Positions 1 through 12,700 of a stretch of DNA of 64,000 nucleotides are shown here, in pieces. This DNA comes from Heterocephalus glaber. Its lineage: Eukaryota; Chordata; Mammalia; Rodentia; Bathyergidae. The notes below the pieces were generated by a model. That model was not told where the DNA came from. It saw nothing but the letters and a program-made list of their open reading frames with translations, and searched no databases. Each line of letters opens with the position of its first letter. The stretch's first letter is position 1. The DNA is taken from contig NW_004624801.1 in assembly GCF_000247695.1 (NCBI RefSeq), positions 3,219,385 to 3,283,384 on the forward strand, in the 5' to 3' direction. The translations under genes were made by a program, and so were the position numbers.

Positions 1-1589
1 GAGAAGTTACTAATGACCAAAAGGGAGCACTTTCAATGGGTGCAGTGATGCCAGGAGAGGGTCTGGTGGATAGGGATGGGGATGGCAGATAGAATGGGAG
101 GTGACTTGGTGACAGCCATTCCCAAAGACCAAGATGCTTCATTGTGATGTGAAGAAGACACAAGTAGACAACATAGTACTTTTATAAGATGTAAGGTGCT
201 AGAAAAGATTTTTAAGATAATGGCAATGACTGAGCTGAAAGGGAGAAAATTAAGTAAGAGAAAGAAAGACAAGAGGTCTTAGATGGGAGGGGTGAATGCC
301 AAAGATCACAAGAGATCAAAGAAGGGGCATTGCTTTGTCTCTTCTAACACAAGAGAAGGTAGAAGGTGTGAGTATACATTCAGGTGGGTTGGTAAATTCA
401 GTTGAGAGAATCTGAGGCCATTCCTGGCTGATTCCTTTTGTTTTCCCAAGTCATGAGCGAAAGCTCATCACCTGGGGTAGAAATGTGGTGAAGGGGATAG
501 ACAAGACCATGTCGAAGTCTGAAAAAGAAGAGCTTGCTACAGAGTCACTGACCTTCAACAAAGTACCTGTTGCACTCCCCAGAGCATGCAGCATGGAGCT
601 AGTTAGCACAGTAGGTACTCAAGTACGCACCCCCGAAAGACATAGTTTGGAGGGTGAACTTGACTTCTACCCTTTTGAGTTGGGATGTGGAGGAAGGGTG
701 CTGAGGAAGTGCGAAGCCCAGAAGTGCAGGCTCCTTCACCATGAGTAATGCCTGCCTGGATGTTTGTTGAAGGCAGTGTCTCAGGTATCTGCAAACAGTT
801 AAGTCAAATAACCGCCCCTTCTGACATAAATGTCACCTTCAGTAGACACAGGCTGAGAAGCACTGCTATCAAGAGAAGACGTCAGGACAATCTATTAGGC
901 TCTCTTAATCCTACTGGCATCTCAGCCAAGAGCAAACACCTTCAAGTATCCGAATCTCACCTCCCAACAGTGTAGAATTCAATTTTCTGTGCCCTGATGT
1001 GACTTTTATTGACACAGCCAGTCCTTTACTACAACAAATTTCCTTTTCTTTTGGTCTTCTCCTTTCCTCTTTTCTTCTTTGTAGCTTTCTCCCTTTCCAT
1101 TTCTCCTAGCTTATCCAGAGTGAAATGTCTTATTTTAATTTTCCTAAGAAATTTTATCTCTTCCACTGGGTAGCCCTTCTCTGGGTGTGCCCAGCCTCAC
1201 TCCATCCTCACCAGTTAGAGAATACCTTCCTTCTAACATCATCAGGAGCAGGTTCGAGACTTGAAAGTTCGCACCCCAGATTCCATGTGGAAATGCAAAA
1301 TGGCAGCCACCCGATGGCAAAGCTTTGGAACAAGGGGTTGGAGTGGATGTGATATGAGTAAGAACTGTATTTCATTATTTCAAATATTAGGCATCTGATG
1401 GTGAAAGACTCTTGCACTTTTCCAGTGCATCCTTGGAATAGAGTCTCCATGATTAGATATGCATGACATGTTTTTTACATGTGTTGAGTTACATAGTCTG
1501 AGAGGTAGTTTATGAGAGCCTTTCCCAGTTGCCAGACCAACAGAACAAAGAAAGCATGTGTGGAATTTATAAAAGTTTGTTCAAAACCA
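1..1589. other. Intergenic, unrecognised
   Basis: No coding exon, RNA gene or clear transposon was recognised. Short frames here (60-90 codons) are unsupported. Confidence 0.5.
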
Positions 1590-1955
1590 CTCTAATAAAT
1601 ACGTGAGATGATCAATTTACAAATAGAAAAGATTCATTTTGGCTCACAGTTTTGGAAGCTTTTTTTTAAGGCCATGATTAGTTGGCCCTGTCACTTTGGG
1701 TCTGTAACAAGACACCACATCATGGCAGGAGTGTGTGGCAGAACAAAAATTCTTCATAGCCAGGAAGCAAAAAAAAAGTGAGGAGGCAACCACAGTCCCG
1801 CATCCCCTTGGAGGCCAGACCCCAAATAACCTGAGTCCTCCCACTAGGCCTCACCTCCTAACGGTTCTCCCACTTCTAGAAAGTGTCACCCTGGGGACAA
1901 AGCTATTAACATTTGGGCTTTTGGGGGGGGATATTCAATATCCAAACTATAGAAA
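1590..1955 (-). repeat. Solo MaLR-like LTR, antisense
   Basis: The + strand reads ggctcacagttttggaag ... atattcaatatccaaacta, the reverse complement of an MST/MLT1/ORR1-type LTR starting TATAGTTTGGATAT. Older and more diverged than the copies at 21-24 kb. Confidence 0.65.
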
Positions 1956-2369
1956 CCCCTTCTATTTTAAGTATTAATCTGGCTTGGTTTCTGTATATTT
2001 ATTACAAAGTCAGAAGAAATCTGGTCCTCAATGTTCTGAATGAGATAAGAGGACATACTGATGGGCTTAGAAGAGACTGAATGTCAGAATACATTCCTGG
2101 CTTTGAAGATAGCCCTTAATGTGGTTGACATTTGGCTACCAGTCATGGCCACCGCATGTCCACTAGACCCCAATCGCTGGAGATTCATTCCAGCTCAGGT
2201 CCCCGAACTGCCTGGACTACTACAGAGACCCACTGTTAGGCAGAGGGCAGGGAGTGTGTGGGGACCATCTGAATGGTGCTCAGAATTGCTGACCTATGTG
2301 TCTCTGGTTATTCTGAAATAACATTCTTTGACACTAATCATGCAACAAAGTAAAAAAGATCAAAGATTT

Positions 2370-2580
2370 CTAAAGTCAGACTGACCAGGATCTGAAGACA
2401 GGCTTGGCCACTGACCTGCCTTGGACTTTGGACAGGTTACACCATCCTATGAACCTTGGTTTCATCAGTAAAATGACTCCCAAACTGCCTATGCATAGGA
2501 TTAGTGTGAGAATTAGAGATAATATATGCAGAATGCCTACACGGTCCCCCCCAAATTACAGCTATTATTATGAGAAGAAT
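2370..2580 (+). repeat. MIR element
   Basis: Order of motifs fits MIR: cttggccactgacctgcctt, tttcatcagtaaaatgact, attagtgtgagaattagaga. Confidence 0.6.
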
Positions 2581-2726
2581 GAATACGTTTGAATGCAGGG
2601 ACCCAGGATGAACTGAATATACTGCAATAGGTTAAACATTTGATGCTTAAAATTCTACAGTTAAAGGTCATGATGGGGCCATAATTCATATGTCTTGCTG
2701 CTGGATAGCTCTGATTCAAACCCATT

Positions 2727-2832
2727 ACATTCCTGCTGTCTTGAACCACCGGAGGTACATGCATGACTGTTGCACCGGGTGAGACAAGTTGCTTGATGGG
2801 AGAGTACCAGTGGTTCAAGACAGCAGGAATGT
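2727..2832. repeat. Perfect 23-bp inverted repeat (hairpin)
   Basis: 2727-2749 (acattcctgctg...) is the exact reverse complement of 2810-2832, with a 60-nt loop that contains a further 5-bp ggtac/gtacc pairing. Function unknown. Confidence 0.8.
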
Positions 2833-3089
2833 GCTAGGGTAAAAGAAAGAAAGCTGGATACAGTAGTAGAAGTCACATCTGCACCTCTCCCTACAACAAA
2901 ACTAAACTACAGCAATATTCATGTACCTCCTAATATCGCATATAAGAAGAACTTAGTTTCTCATCTCTGCCTCCTGTCCCCAGCATAGTGCCTGATCCAG
3001 CTGCTGAAGCTGAGCTCTTTGCCCAATCGCTAATTTTCATAATTCCAGCTGATATGAAGAAGGTGGCAGGAGAGGTGGGGCAGCTCCCT

Positions 3090-3625
3090 GGATGCAGGGA
3101 AAAGTAAAGGAGGCTTTGCCCATTAACTGGAAACTGGATAACGAAGATGTGGGTTTTTTTTGTAAAATGGAGTACTACTCAGCCACAAAAAATGAGAAAC
3201 TGGAGTCATTTATGGCTAGATGGATGCATATTGAGGCCATGCTCTTGGGTGAAGTGGGTAGGACACGCATGTGTGGATGCCGAGTGGTGTCTCTAGTGTG
3301 GGAGACTGAAAGTGTAAATAAGGATGAAATGATTAAAATGAATAATTGATAATTTGATATAGAAAAAGATCCAAGGGTGGAGGGGTGGCGGGAGGGGAAG
3401 GGGAAAGGGAAGAAGGAAAAGGAAAAATTATGAGAAAGAAAAAACAAAAGGAAACAAAGTCTATGTAAATAGGGAAGGGTGGAGGGGGTGAAGGGCGCAC
3501 AGGTAATGGGGGAAAAAATAAGAACTGAGATACATCATGTTTGGGTACAAACACCCAAAGATCAGTGTAAAAGTATTGTATACCTAAAATGTACCAATTA
3601 ATATATAAATAAAAAAATTAAAAAG
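3090..3625 (+). mobile_element. L1 3' end
   Basis: Contains the L1 ORF2-terminal text aatggagtactactcagcca, a degenerate C-terminus, the purine-rich 3' UTR (tctatgtaaatagggaag) and an AATAAA-containing end. Confidence 0.8.
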
Positions 3626-4187
3626 AAATTTTACAGAGACACATATATAAAAGAGAGAAAAGTGAAAAAAAGAAAAAAGAAAAAAGAAAAGGAGGCTTCA
3701 AGAGCAAAGAGTCAATGACTAATTTCCTCCAGGCCTCAGGAGCTTTTCCAGCCTCCAGGCTAAGAAGGAAGATTGGAAAACCCCTCCATCTGCAATGGTT
3801 CTCCAAGAAGAGGAACAACAGTGGCATCTTCAGGACAGTCAGGTGAACTTGGCAGGGAAAACACAGCAGAGAGGCAGAGAGAGAAAGCCTAACCACAGAG
3901 CGCACGGGGCCCTGGAAACACTCAGCTGCTTGACGGGGAGCTGGTCTTTGCACCTGAAAGTGCAGGTATTATGTAGAAGTGCAATCCACCTCTCTCAAGT
4001 GGAAGCCCAGGCCTCCTGTCCTCACGGATACATTCACACACCCACCCCCCCCACCCCCCCACCCCCATACACTGTTGGAACGGCTTCAGGCAACTCTCAG
4101 AGAGAGGAAAACTCAAGAAGAAACTCTCAGTTAGGGTCTCTAGGGCAAGCCACAGACCCTGGTTTTGAGCTTCAAATAAATGAAATT

Positions 4188-4375
4188 TACCAGTTGAGCT
4201 TGGTGGCAAGGCCTGTAATCCTACCATCCTGGGAGGGTGAGGCAGGGGGTTTGAGCCCAGCCTGGGCAACTTAGTGACTTAGCAAGACCCTGCCTTAAAA
4301 TCAAACCTAGTAAAAGCTCTAAGGATGTAGGCCAGTGTGAAGGCCCTGGGTTCAATCCCCAGTGCCACAAAGCAA
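4188..4375 (+). repeat. B1-dID dimeric SINE
   Basis: B1-like left part (gcctgtaatcctaccatcct ... agcctgggcaact) joined to a decayed ID-like right part (aaggccctgggttcaatccc). Confidence 0.8.
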
Positions 4376-4939
4376 TTAAAAATAAAGCAATGGAATTTAA
4401 CAACAATGCATTAGACAGTGCGAGCAGCACTGGGAAAGGTGGAGAAACAGGGCAAATGGACAAAGGGAAGCTAAATATCCAGGATCCAATCAAAGCAGCC
4501 ACAGGATGATTCTCCCACCAGCTCTGCCTCTAGCATTGGCAATGAGGAGCTACAGCTGGACTCACTGCCCCTGCCATCCCTGGAGAGTGGATGCTGCAGG
4601 TGATGCCTGCTCTGCCAGCAGAATGATATCCCCACTATCCCTGCTTCCTGACTTCACTAGCATTCCATCCATCCAAAGGCCACATGGTTATGTCTAGTTC
4701 ATCCCTTCCAGGCCATCAGCTTGCCTTGTAGCTGTAAGAAAACCTGGTAAAAGATCTTTCCAGACAAAAATGAATTCCCAAAGCACAGAACAGATTTTGC
4801 AGATGCTATGCAGGAAAACACCAATCACTGTCCCCTGTGGAATGGGATTGCACAACCAGCAAATTGCAGCCCCACCACCAACGGGCCTTTGAGTTTAGAG
4901 AAAACTGAAAAAGTAGAAAAGATCAGTAGCCAAGATTTC

Positions 4940-5100
4940 AAAATCTAGATTCAAGTGCTCATTGTCACTTACAAGCTATGTGACATGGACAGGTAAATAA
5001 CCTGCCCTGGGTTTTTGCTGCATAGTGAATAGTTACAGCATTCCTGCCTACCTTACAGAGCAGATGTGTGTAACAGACTTTGAAAACTGTGCTGAGTATG
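4940..5100 (+). repeat. MIR fragment
   Basis: gtcacttacaagctatgtga and ggtaaataacctgccc match the MIR core. Confidence 0.5.
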
Positions 5101-5104
5101 TCTG

Positions 5105-5222
5105 ATGGAATTAATATGAAAAAATGGAAACAAAGTCTTTGTAAATAGGGAGCAATGGAGGGGTTGAAGGGAGGGCAGGGGAATGGGAAAAAAATAAGAA
5201 CCAAGATGAGTGAGTACATCTG
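5105..5222 (+). mobile_element. Short L1 3' UTR fragment
   Basis: aaaaatggaaacaaagtctt and the purine-rich block repeat the L1 3' UTR at 3440-3540. It lies between two MIR-like segments. Confidence 0.65.
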
Positions 5223-5648
5223 TTTGCCTCCCAGAGTCTCAGGTTAACCATCTGTGAAGTAAGAACGATATTCCCTGTACTGTAGGGCTACTATGAAGTA
5301 AAGGAGAATATCATGAGTTAATGGTTTATTTACAGAGCGAAATTCATTGATGTCTGCGAATTGCCTGGAAATAATGAAGGTGGTGGCACAGGGAGGGCTG
5401 TACATTAGACTGACAGGGACACAGATGGTCTGAGTGGAACCTGGCCGGTGACCCACTGTACCATCTTGTCTACATTAGTGTGGAGTGAAATCTTAGTGAA
5501 GCCGTCCATAATAAACTCTCAAAATGAGGGTCCAGCGTTAGGAGAAACAGGCCACAGTCTTCAAGTTTTATTATTTACTAGGTCAACATCCACCCCACCG
5601 CCACCGAGCCCCTTATATTTTTCTGCCCCCCAGTTCGTCCTCATCGGG

Positions 5649-5653
<5 letters not shown>

Positions 5654-5712
<59 letters not shown>
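5654..5712 (+). repeat. (GA)n microsatellite
   Basis: About 29 GA units with one GAAA interruption, 700 bp upstream of the COG1 promoter. Confidence 0.95.
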
Positions 5713-6289
5713 ATAAGCGTTCGGGAATCCGTGGGGCAGCCTTTGCAGTTTAACTCTTTCAAATGTATAGAAACGGCCTCAAACTTTTCTAAAATTGCAT
5801 TCAGCTAATGACCCTAGCAAATAACAGGATGCACACTTGCCTCCTTAGGCCGCATCCATGTGTCACAGCCGGCACAGGGGTTGGTGTGTGGCGTGTGGGG
5901 GTGGCGCCCAGCAGGTGCAGCCCAGCAGCACCAGGGTCAGACAGTGCATTCAACCATGGGCTCCAGCTCTCACCCCACCAGTTGCCTGGGCAGCGGGATT
6001 TTTCCAGAAAAAGGGACCGACTGACAGCGAAATAATGTGATGGGGGGGGGGGGCTTGGAATGGCCTAGAAGGGGACACAAGCATCCAGAGGAGAAATGAC
6101 AATCACATCGCGGGTGTCTGATTGCAATAATTAATTCGACCGTAAAGGTTTTTTTTTTTAATCAAGGACAGGCTCCAGGTGCGCCTAGAAGGGTTTCAGG
6201 CGTTGGCCAGCAAACACACAATCAGCCTTGCGACCCAGCCTCCTTTGCTAAACCTACACTATGTACCTCCTTCCCAACCAAACAACGCC

Positions 6290-6760
6290 CGTCCGCCACG
6301 CCCAGGAAGCCCGGAACAAACATGATCCCGATGGAACGGAAGTGCTTCTGCCCTTATCTAAGATGGCGGAGGAGGCGGGGCTGAAAGGCGGAAGTGGCTG
6401 CCAGCTGACGGATCCTAGTAACATGGCGGCTACGACTACCTCACCCGCCCTGAAGCGGCTCGATCCGCGGGACGCCGCAGCGCTTTTCGAGACTCACGGG
6501 GCGGAGGAAATCCGTGGGCTAGAGCGCCAGGTTCGGGCCGAGATCGAGCACAAGAAGGAGGAGCTGCGGCAGATGGTGGGCGAACGGTACCGCGACCTGA
6601 TCGAGGCGGCCGACACCATCGGCCAGATGCGCCGCTGCGCCGAGGGGCTGGTGGACGCGGTGAAGGCCACCGACCAGTACTGCGCCCGCCTCCGCCAGGC
6701 CGGCTCGGCCGCGCCCCGGCCCCCGCGGGTCCCGCAGGTCAGTCCCGCAGTCCGGCCGCG
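6290..6760 (+). promoter_or_regulatory. COG1 CpG-island promoter, TATA-less
   Basis: A GC- and CpG-rich block surrounds the COG1 start. Visible sites are two ETS-type motifs (acggaagtg at 6336-6344, ggcggaagtg at 6387-6396), a YY1-like aagatggcgg at 6360-6369, a GC box (aggcggggc, about 6373-6381), and a second YY1-like aacatggcgg that overlaps the COG1 ATG. No TATA box was seen. This is the usual architecture of a housekeeping promoter. In the duplicate at 56.6 kb the YY1-like and ETS sites are altered. Confidence 0.8.
6423..6737 (+). CDS. COG1: COG1 coding exon 1 (aa 1-105)
   Basis: Starts MAATTTSPALKRLD and runs through the highly charged helical segment to the codons for RVPQ, followed by donor gtcagt at phase 0. 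It carries most of the Vps51/COG1 N-terminal homology, the part that assembles with other COG subunits. The 3' portion from 6451 is duplicated almost base for base at 56704. Confidence 0.97.
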
Positions 6761-9700
6761 GAGCCGCCGCCTGCAGCGCCGCCCTCACCTCCGGCAGGGA
6801 GCGGCGCAGGCCGGCCTTCCTCGGGCTGCTTGGTCCCTTCGCGACGTCGTGGACACTGTCTTCTGGAGCCGTCCGGACTTCCGGCCCCGATCCGCTCACC
6901 GCAGTCGGGCTCCCCGTTAGGGCTGAAAGCGCCCGAGGACTCGAGTTCAGCTCTTTCCCGAATTCACCACCTCCTGACGTTTTCCATGGAACAGATTTCC
7001 CCCTTATGTTCACACCTTCCCCTCAAGCCATTCATTCTTCATCCCAGCCTTCCCCTGACCCGCCCCCCGGAGTAACTTCACCCTGCCGGGTGGCATGCCA
7101 GCCTTTGGGAGTTGGAGGGGGGAACCAGGCTGCAGGCCCTGACCTTTGAGTACTCGCACGTGTTCATGGTAGGGAGCTAGGGCTCTTCCAATTCGGGTCT
7201 CCCTGTCTTCTTTCCCCCAGACACTAATGATAAGGCCCAGCTAGGAAGGATGTGGGAATAAATACCGAGCAGCCTCTGGCCTCCCTGAAGAATGTGGACC
7301 TAGGGATGAGTAGACTGAAGGGCGTGGAGATGAAACAGGTGTGGGAAGCATTTGTGCTTAACCTTGACAACTTACTGGACTCAGAAGAGGAAATTGCAAA
7401 AGTACCTCTAGCTCCCATGTGGAACCTTTTCGTGCTACCTGGGCTGCAGAAAAACCCAGGCCAGTGAGGGGGGTAACACAATAGAGCTATACGTAGATGG
7501 TTGGAAATCCTTTGGAAATTTCTGAAATGAGTGACCTCATCTATCCATGAAGTGTGCCTTAAGTACTTGTTCCCTAAAGGTGGCCAAAGTTTGCTATGAC
7601 TGAACTATACTTTCAGGGTTATTAAAAGGCCTGATTTTAGAAGTGTATCCATTTTCAGTTACTGTATATGATTCTCTGTCAAGTCTCTTCAAATCTGATT
7701 CAGCCTACTGATGCAGTCTAGTCAAGGTTATATTTATTTCCAGTACCGAGGATCGAACTCAGGACCTTGTGCTTTTGAGGCAGGCACAGCACCACTGAGC
7801 TAAATCCCTGGCCCTAGTCAAGGTTATAAATCCAAGACAAATTGACAGGAAATAGAAGTAATTTAGAATAACAGTAGGAAATATTTTAGGATAAGAGATT
7901 AATTCCCAAAATAATTGTGTCCACTTGCTGTAAGAGTTATAAAGGAAGTTGCTTTAGGATTGGGTCCTCAAGAAGAAAGGGTCTTAAAAACAGATGAGAT
8001 TTGAAATACAACTGTCTTAGTTGATTTACGTTGCTATAACAAAATATGTGAGACTGGATAATTAATGAATAAAAATTCATTTTTTCATAGTCTTGGTGTT
8101 TGGGATGTCCAAGATAAGGAAGTGGCATTTGTTATGTGATAAGGGCCTTCCTAATGTGTTATTGGTGGTGGAAAGGGGGACCATAGAAGGGCCCAAGCTC
8201 ATTCCTCCCACCTCTTTTATAAGGCAATAACCCCTTTATGAGGGGATGTTTGAGAGGGTAGACTAAGATGGGGAATAGCCTCAAGACTCAAGGATATGAA
8301 GATTTATAGAGTTGATGAAGAACAATTAACAAGGAAGCCCATGGTGCCCTCCAGAAAACAGGAGAAAAGTAGTAAGGTCGACCGTCTGGAAAAGAAATGA
8401 GTTCTTACAGAAGGAATAGCCTACAGAGGTCACTACTATTGACATCAAGAGTATCAGAACATTAAGTGGATAACTGATGGGCCTGTAGATGTGGTATACA
8501 TCTATAATCCCAGCACTCTGGGACTCTGAAGTAGGAGGACAGCAAGATCAAGCATAACCTGAGAGATAACAAGATACTATCTCAAAATAAGGGAATTGGG
8601 GCTGGGGATTTAGCTCAGTGGTGCCACCGCCTGCCTTGAAAGTGCAAGGTCCCAAGTTCAATCACCAATACCAAAAAAAAAAAAAAAACGGGAATTGGAG
8701 GTGTAGCTTGGTGCAACAGACCGGTGGTCAGTTCACAGTACTACCAAAAAAAATGGATCACTGATAACCAGATGGTGAGATGATGAAGAGATTTACATCA
8801 GATCTTGACACTTTGCTGAGTGGCACTGGCTCCAGCTTAATGAAAGCTTTAAATACTGAAATTTAAAGCCTGACTCACCCTTGAGCCTGCAGACACTGAA
8901 CTTGCTTTTGTTTGCTGTTCTTTGTTGTGGCCTTCCCTACAGCCACAGCCACCGTCCCAAGAGAAGTTCTACAGCATGGCTGCCCAGATCAAACTCCTAT
9001 TAGAAGTTCCTGAGAAGATCTGGAGCTCCATGGAAGCCTCTCAGTATCTCCATGCCACACAGCTCTACCTGCTCTGCTGCCACCTCCGCAGCCTGCTCCA
9101 GCTGGATTCTTCTAGTTCCCAATACAGTCCAATCCTCTCCCGATTTCCTATACTCATCCGGCAGGTAGCAGCAGCCAGCCACTTCCGGTAAGTAGATTCC
9201 TCAGAAAAATTTCTGGTGATGGCCAGGCCTCACCACTGCAATTTTATGATCTGTCTTGATATACCCAGGCTCTTCAGCAAGGATGTTAAAAATTCCTTGT
9301 TGACATTTGTCATCTTCATTCAAGGTCAGCCATTCTGCGTGAAAGCAAGATGCTGCTCAAATGCCCAGCAGTGTCTGACCAAGCTGTAGCAGAAGCCCTC
9401 TGCTCCGTAATGCTCTTGGAGGAGAGTTCCCCCCGCCAAGCCCTCACAGACTTCCTGATGGCCAGAAAAGCAACTATTCAGACACTTCTCAACCAACCCA
9501 ACCATGGTAGGTGTGGCTTCTTTCCAAAAGTTGATCCTTAAGTATAGGATGGAGCAGGGTGAGCGGAGGGAGACTGGAGCATCCAGAGGGCTCTGTCTTT
9601 AACTTTACTAATGGAAATTATTTAAAGAGGATGATTTCTTCTCACAGGTTCTGGTATCAAGGCACAGTTTTGCTCATTAGTGGAATTGCTGGCCACCACT

Positions 9701-12700
9701 TTGAATCAAGCACACGCCCTTTTCTACACTCCACCAGAAGGGCTGCTGCCAGATCCATCTCTGCCATGCGGCCTGCTCTTCTCTACTCTGGAGACCGTCA
9801 CAGGCCAGCATCCTACTGGTGAGCTCTTAATCAACATTTTCCTGGCTCATCTGACAGATCTTTACCCAGTGTCTATTGTGTACCAGATACTATGCCAGGC
9901 TCCGAGGAAACGAGAAATACCTCTTGTGGTAGAGGCAGATATTGAACTCATGAATATGCAAACAGCTGTTTAACGTCAGTATTAGTCATTGCTATAAATG
10001 CAGATTACAAATTGCCTTGGGAACACTGACTGGAATGTGCCAGGATCGGAGAAGACTTCCTGAGCAAGTGCTAATTAAACTGAAAGCTAAAGGTACAGTA
10101 CATTTTAGTTAGGTGAAGAAGGCAAGGAAGAATTCCAAGCAAAAGGAAGAGGGTGTGCACAGCTGCAAGACAAGGAAGGTGGTAGTGAATTGGAGGAAGT
10201 GAAGAAGCCAGTGAGGGTGAGGTTTCTTGGGTGAGATTTAGGAAAGCAAAAGAAGAGACAAGATGTGGCCAGGAGCCAGACCTTGTAGGCCAGGGTTGGG
10301 AGTTTTGACTACCCAAGGAACAATGGATACCCTTCTGGAACCTTCCTAGCTTGGTGTGTTCCTCTATGTTCCCATGTATCTGCTTCTTCAGTTGAATAGC
10401 ATTTATTTTAACTGTAATTAGACAACTGCATCTGACTCATAAATGGTAGAGTGTGATAGGGTAGAGGGATGCTGAGAGCTCACTTAGGCTGTCATTATGA
10501 TCCAGGGGTCAGATGCTGGGTTACTAGGGAGCCGTAAAAATGGAGCTCATTGGACAACTCCAGTGTCTGTCAAAGAGAGGATTTGATGATGAATTGGCTG
10601 CATAGGTTGTAGGAACGGAGGTGTCCAAGTTAACTAGAAAAGGAGCTGGTTTGAAGGGTCTGGTGATGGGTTCACACACATGGAAATGTTGCAGTGGAGA
10701 AGACTTAGACCTTGGAATGGTACTGAGGGTGGGCAGGTGACTGTGGGCTCAGAACAGAAAGTGAGAGGTCTGGTCAGAGACACACGCGCAGGGCATCTAC
10801 ATATGGCACTTATTTGAAGTATATGGAAGTTATTTGATACCAGTAAGAAAAAAAATGACAGAGGACAGTTCCTTGGAACTCCAGAAATCCAAGGTCACGT
10901 GGAGCTATCTGCAAAATAGACGGTGGAGATACATACCAAGACTGAAAATAAACAAGTGAGTGTGGTTATAAAAAAGTGGCCATTTCCAGGGAGATATGAG
11001 TATCACATGATCTCATCTTTGAGTAACTTTACCTTTCAGCTCAGGCACAATTTTCTTATGTCTTGGTTTCTCTCCCAGTGCTTACATTTGATACTTTACC
11101 CCTTTCATAGAGGATGAGTATGGGCTCTAGTGCATCAGCAAACAGAATTATGGGGGATTGCGAAGGGCCCTCAGTTTCAAACTCACAGGCCCTTGTGCAT
11201 AGAGTACAGGGAACGTTGCCGCCCAGAGCTATGCTGTATAGTCTGGGATGGGTGGGCATCAGTGCTTCCTTTTGTTCTTCCAGGGAGATAGGAATATGGT
11301 GAGGAAAGGGAAATGATGCACTTTACTTTTTTCACTTCTTAAGTTCTGCTAAAGTGTCAAGGATTGCCAGGTGGCCCTCACCTATAGTTCCAGCTACACA
11401 AGAAGCTAAAGCAAGAGGATTGCTGATCCCCAGGGTTAGAGGCCACACTAGACAAAATAGTTAAGACCACAACTTAAAGAAAGAAAAAACAAAATTAAGG
11501 AGTACACAACACTCATTTCTTCCTTCTACTCTTTTTTACCTGCATTCCTTCATCCAGGGGATGGCCAGAGTTGTAGGAACTCTGATCCTGAATGAGGGAG
11601 GGCCTGGACATATGCTATCCTTTCTCCCCCACCCCTACTGAAAGGGTCTGTTTTGACCCATTCAGAGATAGCTAGATTTTTGGGAATTCCTCTGCAGTCC
11701 ATTTTTAATATGCTGTTTCAGATGTGGCCTAGGCTGCCTCTCACTTGGATTTTTCTCTAGGGAAGAGCATCAGTGTCCTTCAAGGGGAGATGAAACTGGA
11801 CAGTTGGTTCAGACACCTGCCATCATCTGTCATTGAGTTCCAGCCAGTGCTCCGAACCCTGGCACATCCCATCAGCCAGGAATACCTGAGAGACACATTG
11901 CAGAAATGGATTGCCATGTAAGTAGCCAAGAGCATCTCAGGTGGCTTGACCCCCGTACAGCTGGGATGTGGCCATAAAGGGTCACGATCACCTGGGTGAA
12001 GTGCCACATGCATTCCCATGTGGGAGAACCAAGGAAGAAAACTATCTTTCAAAACATTGTGTAGGGCTCTTAAATTATCTTTAAATAAGAGTTTTGCAAT
12101 TCCTAAAATTTTATTTAGTGCATTGGTATTTGAAACCATTCCATAGAGTTCTAGATTCCCTTGTATCTTCAAGAAAGCAAGAGTTGAGAGGGCTACAGAC
12201 TATTTCCTGAGCCAGTTAGAAACATTGAAATCTGAGTACTCTGAATATACATGTATATATACATGAGATTTTTAAGCTGGTATAATGGATATGCCTGGGA
12301 GACCGAGGCTGGTGGATTCAGGTTTAAGCCCAGCCCGAGCAACTTAGAGACCTAGCTCGACCTTATCCCAAATAAATAAATAAAATTTTAAAAGGGCTTG
12401 AGTTCTGCCTTAGTGCAAAGGCCCTGGGTTCAGTCTCCAGGCCCACCTACCTCTTGAAAAAAAGGTTTTGAAACAGAGTACTGTCATTTCTCTTACATGA
12501 GCGCAAGGTCCGAGTTCAATCCCCAGTACCAAAAAAAATAATGGTGTGAAAACCGCAAATGTAGTGAGACTCATGGAAAATCATGTTGTTCAGGTGTAAT
12601 GAAGATATTAAGAATGGGATCACCAACCTGCTCTTGTACGTGAGGAGCATGAAAGGGCTCGCAGGGATCCGGGACGCCATGTGGGAGCTACTTACCAATG

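Noticed and set aside
6261..6920. 219-codon frame through COG1 exon 1 into intron 1
   Set aside because: It reads past the exon 1 donor at 6738. The homology to COG1 stops there and resumes at 8943.
6519..7013. 164-codon minus-strand frame over COG1 exon 1 (and its copy at 56772-57266)
   Set aside because: Shadow of GC-rich coding sequence; identical in both copies only because the DNA is identical.
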